A stretch of 64,000 bases of DNA from Paenibacillus nanensis (GTDB lineage Bacteria > Bacillota > Bacilli > Paenibacillales > Paenibacillaceae), in NCBI RefSeq assembly GCF_003583765.1, contig NZ_QXQA01000002.1, positions 310,001 through 374,000 of the forward strand, in the 5' to 3' direction. This document shows, one piece after another, positions 43,677 through 51,925 of the stretch. The first letter of the stretch is position 1, and every line of letters starts with the position of its first letter. The notes under the pieces were generated by a model. The model saw nothing but the letters and a program-made list of their open reading frames with translations, was not told the origin of the DNA and ran no database searches. The position numbers and the translations under genes are program-made.

Positions 43677-44596
43677 TATTGGTCACTCTCCTTTTCCTTG
43701 CCGTTGTTTGTCTCCGTCAGCTGCCGGAACACGGATTCCAGGCTGGCCGATTGAATCTGAAGATCGGACACGCCCCAATCCGAGCCGAGCAGGAGCCCTA
43801 GAAGCGCGTCGGTGTCCTTCGTTTTAAGGTGCGCGAAAGCGCCGCTGACGCGTGCTTCCTGCACGCCGGGCAGAGCAAGCAGCTCCTGCTCCGCCGGCAT
43901 CCGGCGCGCCTTGAAGGACAGGCTTCTCATCGGCATGGATGCTTTCAGTTCATCCGGCGTTCCGTCCGCGACGAGGCGCCCCTGCGCGATAACGACGATC
44001 CGGTCCGCGACGGCGTCGGCTTCCTCCAAGTAATGGGTCGTCAGCAAGATCGTGCGGCCCGAGCTCGCGAGAGCGCGGACGACTTCCCAGAATCGGCTGC
44101 GCGATTCCACGTCCATCCCGACGGTCGGTTCGTCCAGCACAATCATATCCGGGTCGCCGGCGAGCGCCACGGCGAACGCGAGCCTGCGCTTCTGACCGCC
44201 CGACAACGAGGCGGCGCGCCTATTTTTCTCTTTGTCCAAGCCCGCGATTTGAAGCAGCCGATCGAGCGCAAGCGGATTGCGGTAATAGCTGCGGAACAGC
44301 TGAAGCGTCTCCCGGACCGTCAGTCCGTCGGGGGCGGCCGTATCCTGCAGCATGGCGCCGATTCGCTCCTTCAGCTCCTTGCGGCCAGGCGCAAGTCCGT
44401 CTACCGTCACCTCGCCCGAGGTCGGCTTTGTTAAATGCAGCATCAGCGACACTGCCGTTGTTTTCCCGGCTCCGTTCGGTCCTAACAGCGCTGTCACCTT
44501 GCCTTTCTCAAGCGCAAGATCCAGCCCGTCCAGCGCTCTCTTAGCGCCATATGCTTTCACGATGTTTCGGAATTGTACTGCGGGTGCTCCTGTCAT
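43676..44596 (-). CDS. ABC-2 exporter ATPase subunit
   Basis: 306 aa from ATG at 44596 (GGAG 9 nt upstream; a GTG one codon earlier is possible). Walker A GPNGAGKTT near 38-46, Q-loop LQDTA, signature LSGGQKRR, Walker B MIVLDEPT and switch His in TTHYLEEAD. The C-terminal extension (ALPGVQEARVSGAFAHLKTK, ASLESVFRQLT) is the usual DrrA-like regulatory tail. First gene of the exporter/kinase/regulator operon, after the lasso terminator. Confidence 0.93.
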   Translation of the reverse strand: MTGAPAVQFRNIVKAYGAKRALDGLDLALEKGKVTALLGPNGAGKTTAVSLMLHLTKPTSGEVTVDGLAPGRKELKERIGAMLQDTAAPDGLTVRETLQLFRSYYRNPLALDRLLQIAGLDKEKNRRAASLSGGQKRRLAFAVALAGDPDMIVLDEPTVGMDVESRSRFWEVVRALASSGRTILLTTHYLEEADAVADRIVVIAQGRLVADGTPDELKASMPMRSLSFKARRMPAEQELLALPGVQEARVSGAFAHLKTKDTDALLGLLLGSDWGVSDLQIQSASLESVFRQLTETNNGKEKESDQ

Positions 44597-44682
44597 CACG
44601 TTCAGCTCCTTACGATATTGTCGATGCTTTTATCGTACATGCCTTCGAGCGTCCCGATAAGAGCGCAGTGTCAGACTTTTCC

Positions 44683-44698
44683 TATGACATTTGTCATA
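44683..44698. promoter_or_regulatory. 16-bp perfect palindrome upstream of the exporter operon
   Basis: TATGACATTTGTCATA, a perfect inverted repeat 87-102 nt before the ATPase ATG and directly beside the T run of the lasso terminator. Its size and symmetry fit a NarL/LuxR-type regulator dimer, so it may be the site for the DesR-like protein. This is inferred. Confidence 0.5.
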
Positions 44699-44734
44699 AA
44701 AAAACGGCTATCCGCGTCAAACGCGAACAGCCGT
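44697..44734 (-). terminator. Rho-independent terminator after lasso precursor gene
   Basis: Minus strand ACGGCT...AGCCGT outer stem and CGCGT/ACGCG inner stem with a CAA-type loop, then a run of seven T. It lies 45 nt after the precursor stop and separates the cyclase/precursor transcript from the exporter operon. Confidence 0.88.
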
Positions 44735-44778
44735 GAGCACCTATGTAAAGCTTCTATCGATCGCCAAACCGTATCGTC

Positions 44779-44934
44779 TTAAGATGGATCAATGACAGCA
44801 TCGCATTTCACGGCATTGTTGTGACCGTCGTTGTTCGCGTCCGGGTTGCACCAATGCGGACCTCCCATAGTCATCGACACGTTAAGCACTTCAAGCGCCG
44901 GCTTCTGCCAAGCCCGTTTCGTTGGCATCGTCAT
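44779..44934 (-). CDS. Lasso peptide precursor (paeninodin-type leader, class III-like core)
   Basis: 51 aa, ATG at 44934 with a perfect AAGGAGGTGA 6 nt upstream. The leader (1-23) has W9-Q-K-P12-A-L14-E15-V-L, the W/Y-x-x-P-x-L-E recognition motif of Bacillales lasso precursors, and ends MTM with Thr at -2, the residue needed for maturation in this class. The predicted core is residues 24-51. Its first nine residues are GGPHWCNPD: Gly1 can close on Asp9, and positions 7 and 8 are Asn and Pro, so Asp9 is the only ring acceptor. Cys6 (ring) and Cys21 (tail) could form one disulfide. The core ends in DPS; a C-terminal Ser is the phosphorylation site in paeninodin. A DxNxDG motif covers core 9-14. 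The gene is 29 nt after the cyclase gene. Function unknown; many lasso peptides are antimicrobial. Confidence 0.88.
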   Translation of the reverse strand: MTMPTKRAWQKPALEVLNVSMTMGGPHWCNPDANNDGHNNAVKCDAVIDPS

Positions 44935-44963
44935 CTTTATTCACCTCCTTCCTCAGTCAGGAC

Positions 44964-46907
44964 TTAAACCCATCGCCGCAGGAAACGGTAAGCAATGAGG
45001 CTTCGAATCGCTATTCGGGCATCCAGATCAAAGGCGTACTCCAGCTTCGGCTGCTCGCCCAGCTTTCTCAGCGATTTTTTGATTTGCGGGACATTCAAAT
45101 AATGGGAAGCGAGAGGATCTGCGCATAACGCGTCCAATTCCTCCCGGACCGACTTCCATTGCGGCAGCAGCCGGTAGATCCAATCCGCCCCTTGAACGCC
45201 TCTTTGACGTATGTTCATCCGCACCATGTCCGGCAGACGACCCTTGGCGGCTCTTCGCACAAGCGAACGGTCTACGCCGCCTCGGACAAATTGCTCGTCG
45301 GGGACGGATAGACAGAAGCGGATCACCCGCGGATCGCCGGTCGGATCCCGTTCGACAATCCCGTAAGGGAGCGACATTTTGGCGGCGGCCGTACCAATGT
45401 GATTGGAGACGGAGAGCCGTTCGAACTGATCGTTTCTCGCGCTTATTTCGTCAGGCGAATACGCCGTTAAGCCGACATCGGCGTCCATAAGCCGTTCGAT
45501 GACCTTTGTTCTCGCCGCGAAATCGGGATGGATCAACAAAGGAATGTCCGACCGCTTCTTCCTAAGCGACGATCTCATCCAGTAGGCATAGGCCTGCCTC
45601 GCCATAATCGGGAAAATAACCGATTTGCCCGTCCGCATGACCTGCACGTAGCCGTTCAGCTGACGGTAAGCCCGCACCCATCTGAACGTTCGAAGCAATC
45701 GGGTGTAATGGTCGATCGGATCTCCCCAGGATACCGTGTAATTCCCCCGGCTTCCGTTCAGCATAACGCTGACGCCATGCTGTTTGGCTTGCTCGAGCAT
45801 GCCTGTCAGCCAGAACGCATTTTCGAAAAACTTATAAGGCCCCTCCACCATATCCAGCACCGAATCGATTTCGCTTATCGCGCTCCGTCCCTCAAACGGC
45901 ATATAGTGCTCCTCGATATTGCCGATATAGCGCGCCGTTTCCTCGATGTACGGACGCTCGTTCGCGATTAGCCTTTTCGGGGTCCAGTCCGTATATCCTT
46001 CCGCAGGGACGAAGCTGTACGCATGCAGCTTCTTGCTTTCCTGCCGCAGCGGGCTTGCGGCAAAACCGGCAACAACGCCGGAATCCAGCCCCCCGCTTAA
46101 TCGAATGCCGACCTGCAGTCGCGTACGGAGCTTCGAGCGAACGGACCTCTCGAACACATCCCGGAACGCTTCCTCGTATTCGGCGTCCGACTTCAGATTC
46201 AGCTTTCGCTTCGGCGTCGTTATTTTGTCATATTCCTTAATGGTAACCGAGCCGTTCTTGACTGTAATGGAGTGCGCGGGCGGAAGCTGCCAAATGCCCC
46301 GATAAGCCGTTGCCCTTACGTCAATCGCATCCAGCATCATCGGAATAGCGAGAAACTCCGCGAACCAGTCCTCTTGGAGCTCCTTGCGTACGCCGGGTAT
46401 GGCGAGCAGCGGCTGAATGACGGTACAGAAGGCAAACCTGTCCGGCGTTTGCACGTAATAAAGCGTGCGTCTGCCTAACAAATCGCGGGCGCCGAACAGT
46501 TCGCGGCGTTTCTCATCCCAAATGACAAAAGCAAAGTCGCCCACCAAATATCGGGGAGAGCTGTCCCCCCACTTCTTATAAGCGGCAACAATTAATTCGC
46601 TGTCCGTCATCCCTTTTCGATCGCGGCTTGCAATCCCTAATTGCTCAAACAGCTCCTCCCGGTTATCGAGAATGACGTCAGCCGTTATCGCCAAACCATC
46701 CGATTCGGTGTACCGCGGTAGCGCCTCGCCAACCGATTCCGTTGTCGTCCATAACGCGTGACAGCCTAAAGATAAAGCCGAGGACGGATGCATCCATATC
46801 CGCGCGTCATCCGCGGGATACTTACGCAGCGCTTCCATGACTTTGACTATTGGTTCCCTAGAGGAGCAGTCTCCCGATAAACACAGCACGCCTGCTATAG
46901 CACTCAA
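44964..46907 (-). CDS. Lasso peptide cyclase (asparagine-synthetase-like macrolactam synthetase)
   Basis: 647 aa, TTG at 46907 with GGAGAGGG 7 nt upstream. Residues 1 to about 220 are an amidotransferase-like domain, but residue 2 is Ser, not the catalytic Cys2 of glutamine-hydrolysing AsnB, so it cannot use glutamine. The synthetase domain has the pyrophosphate loop SGGLDS at 271-276, followed by LNGSRGNYTVSWG and NDQFERLSVSNHI. Family knowledge: such proteins adenylate the Asp/Glu side chain of a leader-cleaved lasso core and close the ring on the N-terminal amine. The adjacent precursor supports this over asparagine synthesis. Unusually, it precedes the precursor gene, and no RRE or leader-peptidase gene lies next to it. 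Confidence 0.87.
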   Translation of the reverse strand: MSAIAGVLCLSGDCSSREPIVKVMEALRKYPADDARIWMHPSSALSLGCHALWTTTESVGEALPRYTESDGLAITADVILDNREELFEQLGIASRDRKGMTDSELIVAAYKKWGDSSPRYLVGDFAFVIWDEKRRELFGARDLLGRRTLYYVQTPDRFAFCTVIQPLLAIPGVRKELQEDWFAEFLAIPMMLDAIDVRATAYRGIWQLPPAHSITVKNGSVTIKEYDKITTPKRKLNLKSDAEYEEAFRDVFERSVRSKLRTRLQVGIRLSGGLDSGVVAGFAASPLRQESKKLHAYSFVPAEGYTDWTPKRLIANERPYIEETARYIGNIEEHYMPFEGRSAISEIDSVLDMVEGPYKFFENAFWLTGMLEQAKQHGVSVMLNGSRGNYTVSWGDPIDHYTRLLRTFRWVRAYRQLNGYVQVMRTGKSVIFPIMARQAYAYWMRSSLRKKRSDIPLLIHPDFAARTKVIERLMDADVGLTAYSPDEISARNDQFERLSVSNHIGTAAAKMSLPYGIVERDPTGDPRVIRFCLSVPDEQFVRGGVDRSLVRRAAKGRLPDMVRMNIRQRGVQGADWIYRLLPQWKSVREELDALCADPLASHYLNVPQIKKSLRKLGEQPKLEYAFDLDARIAIRSLIAYRFLRRWV

Positions 46908-46934
46908 TGGTTCGCCCTCTCCTACGTTTAGTTG

Positions 46935-46995
46935 TGTTCGTTATAAAGAACGATTTGACGTGATAGAATTGTACCATATCCCTGTGCTTTTGTAA
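46935..46995 (-). promoter_or_regulatory. Promoter and inverted repeat upstream of lasso cyclase
   Basis: Minus strand TTACAA (46995-46990), a 16-nt spacer and TACAAT (46973-46968), 61 nt before the TTG start. An inverted repeat, CGTT-6 nt-AACG (about 46938-46953), lies downstream of the -10 box and could be an operator. Confidence 0.55.
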
Positions 46996-47014
46996 CTAAT
47001 TTGTTTAGCCGAGT

Positions 47015-47566
47015 TTAATCATTTTGGCCCAATCCATATTCCCCGATGACTTCGTACATTGGCGACGCATTCATATGGGTGCGCATCAGGACAAAACGGT
47101 CCGCTTCCCAGGCCGCCTCGACCGGCATCGTAGCCATAATCTCGCTTAACGCGCCGCCGTTGTTTCCGGTAAAGCTCCGCGCCAGCGTAATATGCGCGGC
47201 ATACCGCCGCTCCTCAGGCACGAAGCCAAGCGTCTTTGTCGCTTGTACAACCTCCCGATGCAGCTCCTTCAAAGCTTCGACCTCTCCGGCCAAAGCAGCC
47301 CATAAGACGCGGGGCGCTTGGGCCGGCCCGAAGGCGCCACCCCCATTTAAGGCGAGCTTGATCGGATTGAAACGTATGCTGCGCAGGGCCGCGTGCAGCT
47401 CCTCAAGCCGCGCTTCCGGCCATTCGCCCAAAAATTGCAGCGTAATATGGTAATCTCTCGGGTGCGTCCATTTACGAAAGGAAAGCTTCGTCCGATGCTC
47501 CTTCGCCCAGCTTGTAAGCTCTTCGGCCGCTTCCCCTTGCACAGGCAAGGCAACAAATATGCGCAT
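47015..47566 (-). CDS. thpR: RNA 2',3'-cyclic phosphodiesterase (2H family)
   Basis: 183 aa. Two HxT motifs of the 2H phosphoesterase superfamily: YHITLQFLGEWP near residue 42 and AHITLARSF near residue 126. The N-terminus MRIFVALPV is typical of ThpR/LigT. Hydrolyses 2',3'-cyclic phosphate ends of RNA; historically named 2'-5' RNA ligase. It stands alone next to the lasso cyclase on the same strand but has no known link to lasso synthesis. Confidence 0.92.
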   Translation of the reverse strand: MRIFVALPVQGEAAEELTSWAKEHRTKLSFRKWTHPRDYHITLQFLGEWPEARLEELHAALRSIRFNPIKLALNGGGAFGPAQAPRVLWAALAGEVEALKELHREVVQATKTLGFVPEERRYAAHITLARSFTGNNGGALSEIMATMPVEAAWEADRFVLMRTHMNASPMYEVIGEYGLGQND

Positions 47567-47716
47567 AGGTTGTCCTCCAGTTTGGAAAATATAGGTTCTG
47601 TCATCTTAGCTTTCCCCGTCCGATCCGCATTCTTGCATGCGGAGCTCTTCGAAATTGCGGACTGGCGATTTTACTTGTTATGATAAAGCAAGTCACTCCC
47701 ATTTCGAGGTGAACCT

Positions 47717-48883
47717 ATGAGGTTTGTAATCGCGCCTGATTCATACAAAGGATGTCTTACTTCCGCAGAGGCTGGACAGATTATGGCCCGCGCGCTCCGG
47801 GAGGAAATGCCGGATTCCGAGATCCATATCGTACCAATGGCCGACGGCGGAGAAGGTACGGTTGACGCTTTGGTGAAGGCAGCCGGAGGACAACTCGTCC
47901 GGACTCAAATAACCGGGCCGCTTGGCGAGTTGACCGAAAGCTTCTTCGGCATCATCGAGGACTCTGAAGACTCGGTTGCCGTTATAGAGACCGCCGCAAT
48001 TTGCGGTCTGCCAATGGTGCCCGAGGAGCGGCGCAATCCGATGCTCACGACGACACGAGGGCTGGGCGAAACGATACGGGAAGCGCTTAATCTAGGCATC
48101 CGCAGATTTGTGATCGGCCTCGGCGGGAGCGCTACGAATGACGGCGGACTTGGAATGTTAACCGCTTTGGGCGCGCGGTTCAAGCTGAAGGACGGAAGCG
48201 CGGCGGAGGGCTTCGGGCGGGAGCTTGGCGCTTTAAGCGAGGCGAGCTTCGAAGGACTGGATTCACGGCTTAGCGAATGCCGGATTATTATCGCCTGTGA
48301 TGTCACGAATCCACTGCTCGGGGAGCTGGGCGCCTCCTATGTGTTCGGCCCGCAGAAAGGGGCGACGCCGGAGCAAGTGCTGGAGCTTGACGCGGCGATG
48401 CGGCATTATGCCGGACTTGTGGAGCGGCAACTTTCGAAGCCGCTTCGGGATACGCCCGGCACGGGCGCGGCAGGCGGTCTCGGGTTTGCGTTTATCGCTT
48501 TAGGCGCTCAGCTCGTGCCCGGCGCCCAGATCGTAGAGGACATGACCGGCTTAGGAGGACTTATCGCAGCTGCGGATTGGGTATTTACCGGCGAGGGCAG
48601 GAGCGACAGGCAGACCTTATACGGCAAGCTTCCGTATCACGTCGCACAGCTGGCAAAGAAGGCCGGCAAGCCGGTTACCCTGATTTCCGGCAGTCTTGGA
48701 GAAGGAAGCGAGGAGCTGCATGCTCATTTTACGGGCTGCTTCTCGATCGTCCGCGCTCCATCCGATCTCGAAGCTAACCTGGAAGCGGCCGAGTTCAACT
48801 TGTTCGAATGTACGCGGAGCGTCGCCCGGCTGATCTTGCATACCTTTGCGGACTCACGCCAAACAGGCAATCCCGATGAATAG
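47717..48883 (+). CDS. glxK: Glycerate kinase
   Basis: 388 aa, ATG at 47717 behind CGAGGTG. Glycerate kinase type 1 family: N-terminus RFVIAPDSYKGCLTSAEAGQIM, VPMADGGEGTVDALV, FVIGLGGSATNDGGLGML and FTGEGRSDRQTLYGK are diagnostic. Converts D-glycerate to 2- or 3-phosphoglycerate with ATP. Length is normal for the family. Isolated gene between thpR and transketolase. Confidence 0.95.
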   Translation: MRFVIAPDSYKGCLTSAEAGQIMARALREEMPDSEIHIVPMADGGEGTVDALVKAAGGQLVRTQITGPLGELTESFFGIIEDSEDSVAVIETAAICGLPMVPEERRNPMLTTTRGLGETIREALNLGIRRFVIGLGGSATNDGGLGMLTALGARFKLKDGSAAEGFGRELGALSEASFEGLDSRLSECRIIIACDVTNPLLGELGASYVFGPQKGATPEQVLELDAAMRHYAGLVERQLSKPLRDTPGTGAAGGLGFAFIALGAQLVPGAQIVEDMTGLGGLIAAADWVFTGEGRSDRQTLYGKLPYHVAQLAKKAGKPVTLISGSLGEGSEELHAHFTGCFSIVRAPSDLEANLEAAEFNLFECTRSVARLILHTFADSRQTGNPDE

Positions 48884-48896
48884 GGATTGCCTGTTT
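48861..48896. terminator. Stem-loop overlapping end of glycerate kinase gene
   Basis: AAACAGGCAATCCC, 8-nt loop containing the stop region, GGGATTGCCTGTTT. A 14-bp perfect stem with a short T-rich tail. It lies between convergent genes (transketolase stop at 48930) and may serve both. Confidence 0.75.
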
Positions 48897-48929
48897 ATTG
48901 TTAGAGAGGCCTGTGCTTATAATTTATGA

Positions 48930-50921
48930 TTAGAGCAATTCCTTCGCCTTTTTGACGACATTGCTTACGGAGAAGCCGAAGTATTCCAGCACTTCGCCTC
49001 CAGGGCCAGATGCGCCGAACGTATCTATCGACAGAACCTTGCCCTGCGGTCCCGCGTAACGCTCCCAGCCGAGCGAAATGCCCGCTTCGATGGCGATTCT
49101 TTTCGTCACGGCATCCGGCAGAACGCTTTGCTTGTAGGCTTCCGGCGCGCGGTTGAACAATTCCATGCTTGGCATCGCGACGACGCGTACGGATACGCCG
49201 TCCTTCTCCAGCTCTGCTTTGGCGCCTGCCGCGAGCGACACTTCGGAGCCCGTTGCGATCAGGATCAGATCCGGTTGGCTGTTTGTTTCCGAGAGCACAT
49301 ATGCTCCCTTGGCCACGTCCGCCACATTGCCTTTCGTTGCTTCGAATACCGGAAGGTTCTGTCTGCTCAGCACGAGCGCGACCGGTCCTTCGTTCTGGCT
49401 CAAAGCGTAAGCCCATGCGCTTGCAGTTTCGTTCGCGTCGCTTGGACGAATGACCGTCAGTCCGGGGATGGTGCGCAGTGCAGCCAGATGCTCAACCGGC
49501 TCATGCGTCGGTCCGTCTTCGCCTACGGCGATGGAGTCATGCGTAAATACGTACGTTACCGGCAGCTTCTGCAGCGCGGCCAAACGAATGGACGGGCGCA
49601 AATAGTCGCTGAATACGAAGAACGTGCTGACGAACGGTTTTACGCCGCCATGCAGCGCCATGCCGTTGCCTGCAGCGCCCATCGCATGCTCGCGCACGCC
49701 GAAGTAGACGTTGCGTCCCGCATACGAATCGACCGCGAATTTGCCCTCGCCTTTTATATCCGTCATCGTCGAATGCGACAGATCCGCGCTTCCTCCGAAG
49801 ATCGACGGGACGGTCTTCACGTAATGGTTGATCGCTTCGCCGCTCGCGACGCGCGTGGATATCGTTTTGGAAGAGTCAAACGTCAAAATATCCTTCGCGT
49901 CGATAAGCGTCTTGCCGTCGATGGCTTGGCGGAGCTCCTTGCCCTGCTGAGGATATTGCGCTTCGTAGGAGGCCAGAAGCTCATTCCATGCCGCTTCCTT
50001 TTGCGCGCCCTCCTGCTTCAGCTGCTCGAAATGCGCTCTGACTTCAGCCGGCACGGTAAACTCTTCTTCATGCTCCCAGCCATATACGGCTTTGGTCGCT
50101 TTCGCTTCTTCCTTGCCAAGCGGATTGCCGTGCACTTTATTCGTACCCGCCGCTTTACTGCCGTAGCCGATAATGGTCCGGATTTCGATCAGCGTCGGCT
50201 GCGCATCGTTCCGCTTGGCGGCTTCAAGCGCCTCCGCGATTGCTTTCACGTTATTGCCGTCCTCGACGCGCAAATATTGCCAGTTCGCCGATTCGGCTCT
50301 CTTTTGGATATGCTCGCCGAAGGAAAGATTCAAATCGCCGTCCAACGAAATATCGTTGGAATCGTACAGGACAATCAGCTTGCCCAGCTTCATGTGGCCG
50401 GCCATGGACATCGCTTCGTACGAAATGCCCTCCATCAAGCAGCCGTCCCCGACAAGCGCATAAGTGTAATGGTCGACGACCGGGAACCCGTCCCGGTTAA
50501 ACTTCGCCGCCAAATGGGCTTCAGCCATCGCCATTCCGACCGCATTCGCGATGCCTTGACCAAGCGGACCCGTCGTGGCGTCAACGCCGTCCGTATGTCC
50601 GAATTCCGGATGGCCCGGCGTCTTGCTGTTCAGCTTGCGGAATTGCTTCAGGTCTTCGATCGAAACCTGATAGCCGAACAGATGGAGCAGGCTGTACAGA
50701 AGCGCGGAGCCATGGCCCGCGGACAACACGAACCGGTCGCGGTTGAACCACTTCGAATGGCTTGGATTATGGCTTAAATGTTTGGACCACAAGGCATAGG
50801 CCATCGGCGCCGCGCCCATCGGCAATCCCGGGTGTCCCGAATTGGCGGCGTTAATGGCGTCGATCGACAACGTGCGGATCGTATCGATCGCTAACTGTTC
50901 TATCGTTTTCGTAGCAGGCAT
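48930..50921 (-). CDS. tkt: Transketolase
   Basis: 663 aa. Thiamine-diphosphate domain with [19 protein letters not shown] near 27-45 and [13 protein letters not shown]; pyrimidine domain with [18 protein letters not shown] and [17 protein letters not shown]-terminal domain [11 protein letters not shown]. Transfers two-carbon units in the non-oxidative pentose phosphate pathway and thus links the pentoses released by the GH43 systems to central metabolism. Full length. Divergent from a LysR-type gene. Confidence 0.97.
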   Translation of the reverse strand: MPATKTIEQLAIDTIRTLSIDAINAANSGHPGLPMGAAPMAYALWSKHLSHNPSHSKWFNRDRFVLSAGHGSALLYSLLHLFGYQVSIEDLKQFRKLNSKTPGHPEFGHTDGVDATTGPLGQGIANAVGMAMAEAHLAAKFNRDGFPVVDHYTYALVGDGCLMEGISYEAMSMAGHMKLGKLIVLYDSNDISLDGDLNLSFGEHIQKRAESANWQYLRVEDGNNVKAIAEALEAAKRNDAQPTLIEIRTIIGYGSKAAGTNKVHGNPLGKEEAKATKAVYGWEHEEEFTVPAEVRAHFEQLKQEGAQKEAAWNELLASYEAQYPQQGKELRQAIDGKTLIDAKDILTFDSSKTISTRVASGEAINHYVKTVPSIFGGSADLSHSTMTDIKGEGKFAVDSYAGRNVYFGVREHAMGAAGNGMALHGGVKPFVSTFFVFSDYLRPSIRLAALQKLPVTYVFTHDSIAVGEDGPTHEPVEHLAALRTIPGLTVIRPSDANETASAWAYALSQNEGPVALVLSRQNLPVFEATKGNVADVAKGAYVLSETNSQPDLILIATGSEVSLAAGAKAELEKDGVSVRVVAMPSMELFNRAPEAYKQSVLPDAVTKRIAIEAGISLGWERYAGPQGKVLSIDTFGASGPGGEVLEYFGFSVSNVVKKAKELL

Positions 50922-51030
50922 CTCTTAACTTCCTTTCTCCTCTGGAGCTCTAGTTTCTTTTCCTTCCCTCTACTATAATACGTTTAACAGCCATTTAAGT
51001 AATCGATAGATTTTAGAGGAGATATAGATC

Positions 51031-51915
51031 ATGTCTATGACTAATAATTATGAACTATATAAAGTGTTTTATTGGGCGGCAAAAACAGGAAGCTTGACGA
51101 AAGCGGCAAACGCGCTGTTTCTGACACAGCCAAGCGTAAGCCACGCGGTCAAGCAGCTGGAGGAGCGCTTTGGCCTCAGCCTGTTCAATCGGACGGCCAA
51201 AGGCGTTACGCTGACGCAGGAAGGCGCGGTGCTCTATTCCTATATTGAGCAATCGCAAATTCTGATCACGTTAGCGGAAGAAAAAATGGCCGCTCTTAAA
51301 AGCCTTGACAGCGGCGAGCTGCGCATCGGAGGAAGCGACTCGTTGTTCAAGCATTATTTGCTGCCGTACCTCGAATCATTTCATCGCCGGTATCCCGGAG
51401 TTAAGCTGCATCTTAACCATGGCACGACGCCGGAAATTATCTCTTTCCTGAAGGAGGGGCGAATCGACCTAGGCGTCGTCCGGATGCCGATCGTCGATTC
51501 GCAGCTGGAGGTACGGGAAAGCATCGAGCTGCAGGACTGCTTCGTGGCAGGGTCGCATTATGCCGAATTGGAGAACTCGGTGTTGACATTGGAGCGACTG
51601 CTTGAGCATCCGATCATCCTGTTCTCCCGTAACAGCCGGGCGCGAATGGCGATAACGGAGCTGTTCCAAAGCTACGGACATACGCTGAAGCCGGAAATCG
51701 AAGTCGGCAGCGTGGAGCTGCTTATCGAGCTTGCGCGCAAAGGTCTCGGCATCTCGTACGTGACGCGGGAATTTGTGTCGAAGGAGCTGGAGGAGGGCAC
51801 GCTCTTCGAAATTCAGCTGGACGTGCAGCTCCCGCCCGCCCGCGTGGGGATCATGACGATGCGGAACATGCCGCTCACTGAGGCGGCCAGCCGGTTTATG
51901 GAGATGGTGGGGTAA
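51031..51915 (+). CDS. LysR-family transcriptional regulator
   Basis: 294 aa, ATG at 51031 with GAGGAG 9 nt upstream. LysR winged HTH (YELYKVFYWAAKTGSLTKAANALF, QPSVSHAVKQLEERFGLSLFNR) and a type-2 periplasmic-binding effector domain (LRIGGSDSLFKHYLLPYLESF, IDLGVVRMPIVDSQ, IELARKGLGISYVTREFV). Divergent from transketolase, so it may control that gene. Effector unknown. Confidence 0.93.
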   Translation: MSMTNNYELYKVFYWAAKTGSLTKAANALFLTQPSVSHAVKQLEERFGLSLFNRTAKGVTLTQEGAVLYSYIEQSQILITLAEEKMAALKSLDSGELRIGGSDSLFKHYLLPYLESFHRRYPGVKLHLNHGTTPEIISFLKEGRIDLGVVRMPIVDSQLEVRESIELQDCFVAGSHYAELENSVLTLERLLEHPIILFSRNSRARMAITELFQSYGHTLKPEIEVGSVELLIELARKGLGISYVTREFVSKELEEGTLFEIQLDVQLPPARVGIMTMRNMPLTEAASRFMEMVG

Positions 51916-51925
51916 GCGCATTCCG

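Noticed and set aside
44964-46907. Asparagine synthetase B for amino-acid synthesis
   Set aside because: Residue 2 is Ser instead of the catalytic Cys, the N-terminal domain is divergent, and a lasso precursor follows 29 nt downstream.
46935-46953. T-box or other riboswitch in the cyclase leader
   Set aside because: The leader is only about 60 nt and shows just a short inverted repeat; no riboswitch consensus was seen.
49128-50777. 549-codon + strand open frame opposite transketolase
   Set aside because: Transketolase is full length with all motifs; the antisense frame has low-complexity Arg-rich composition.
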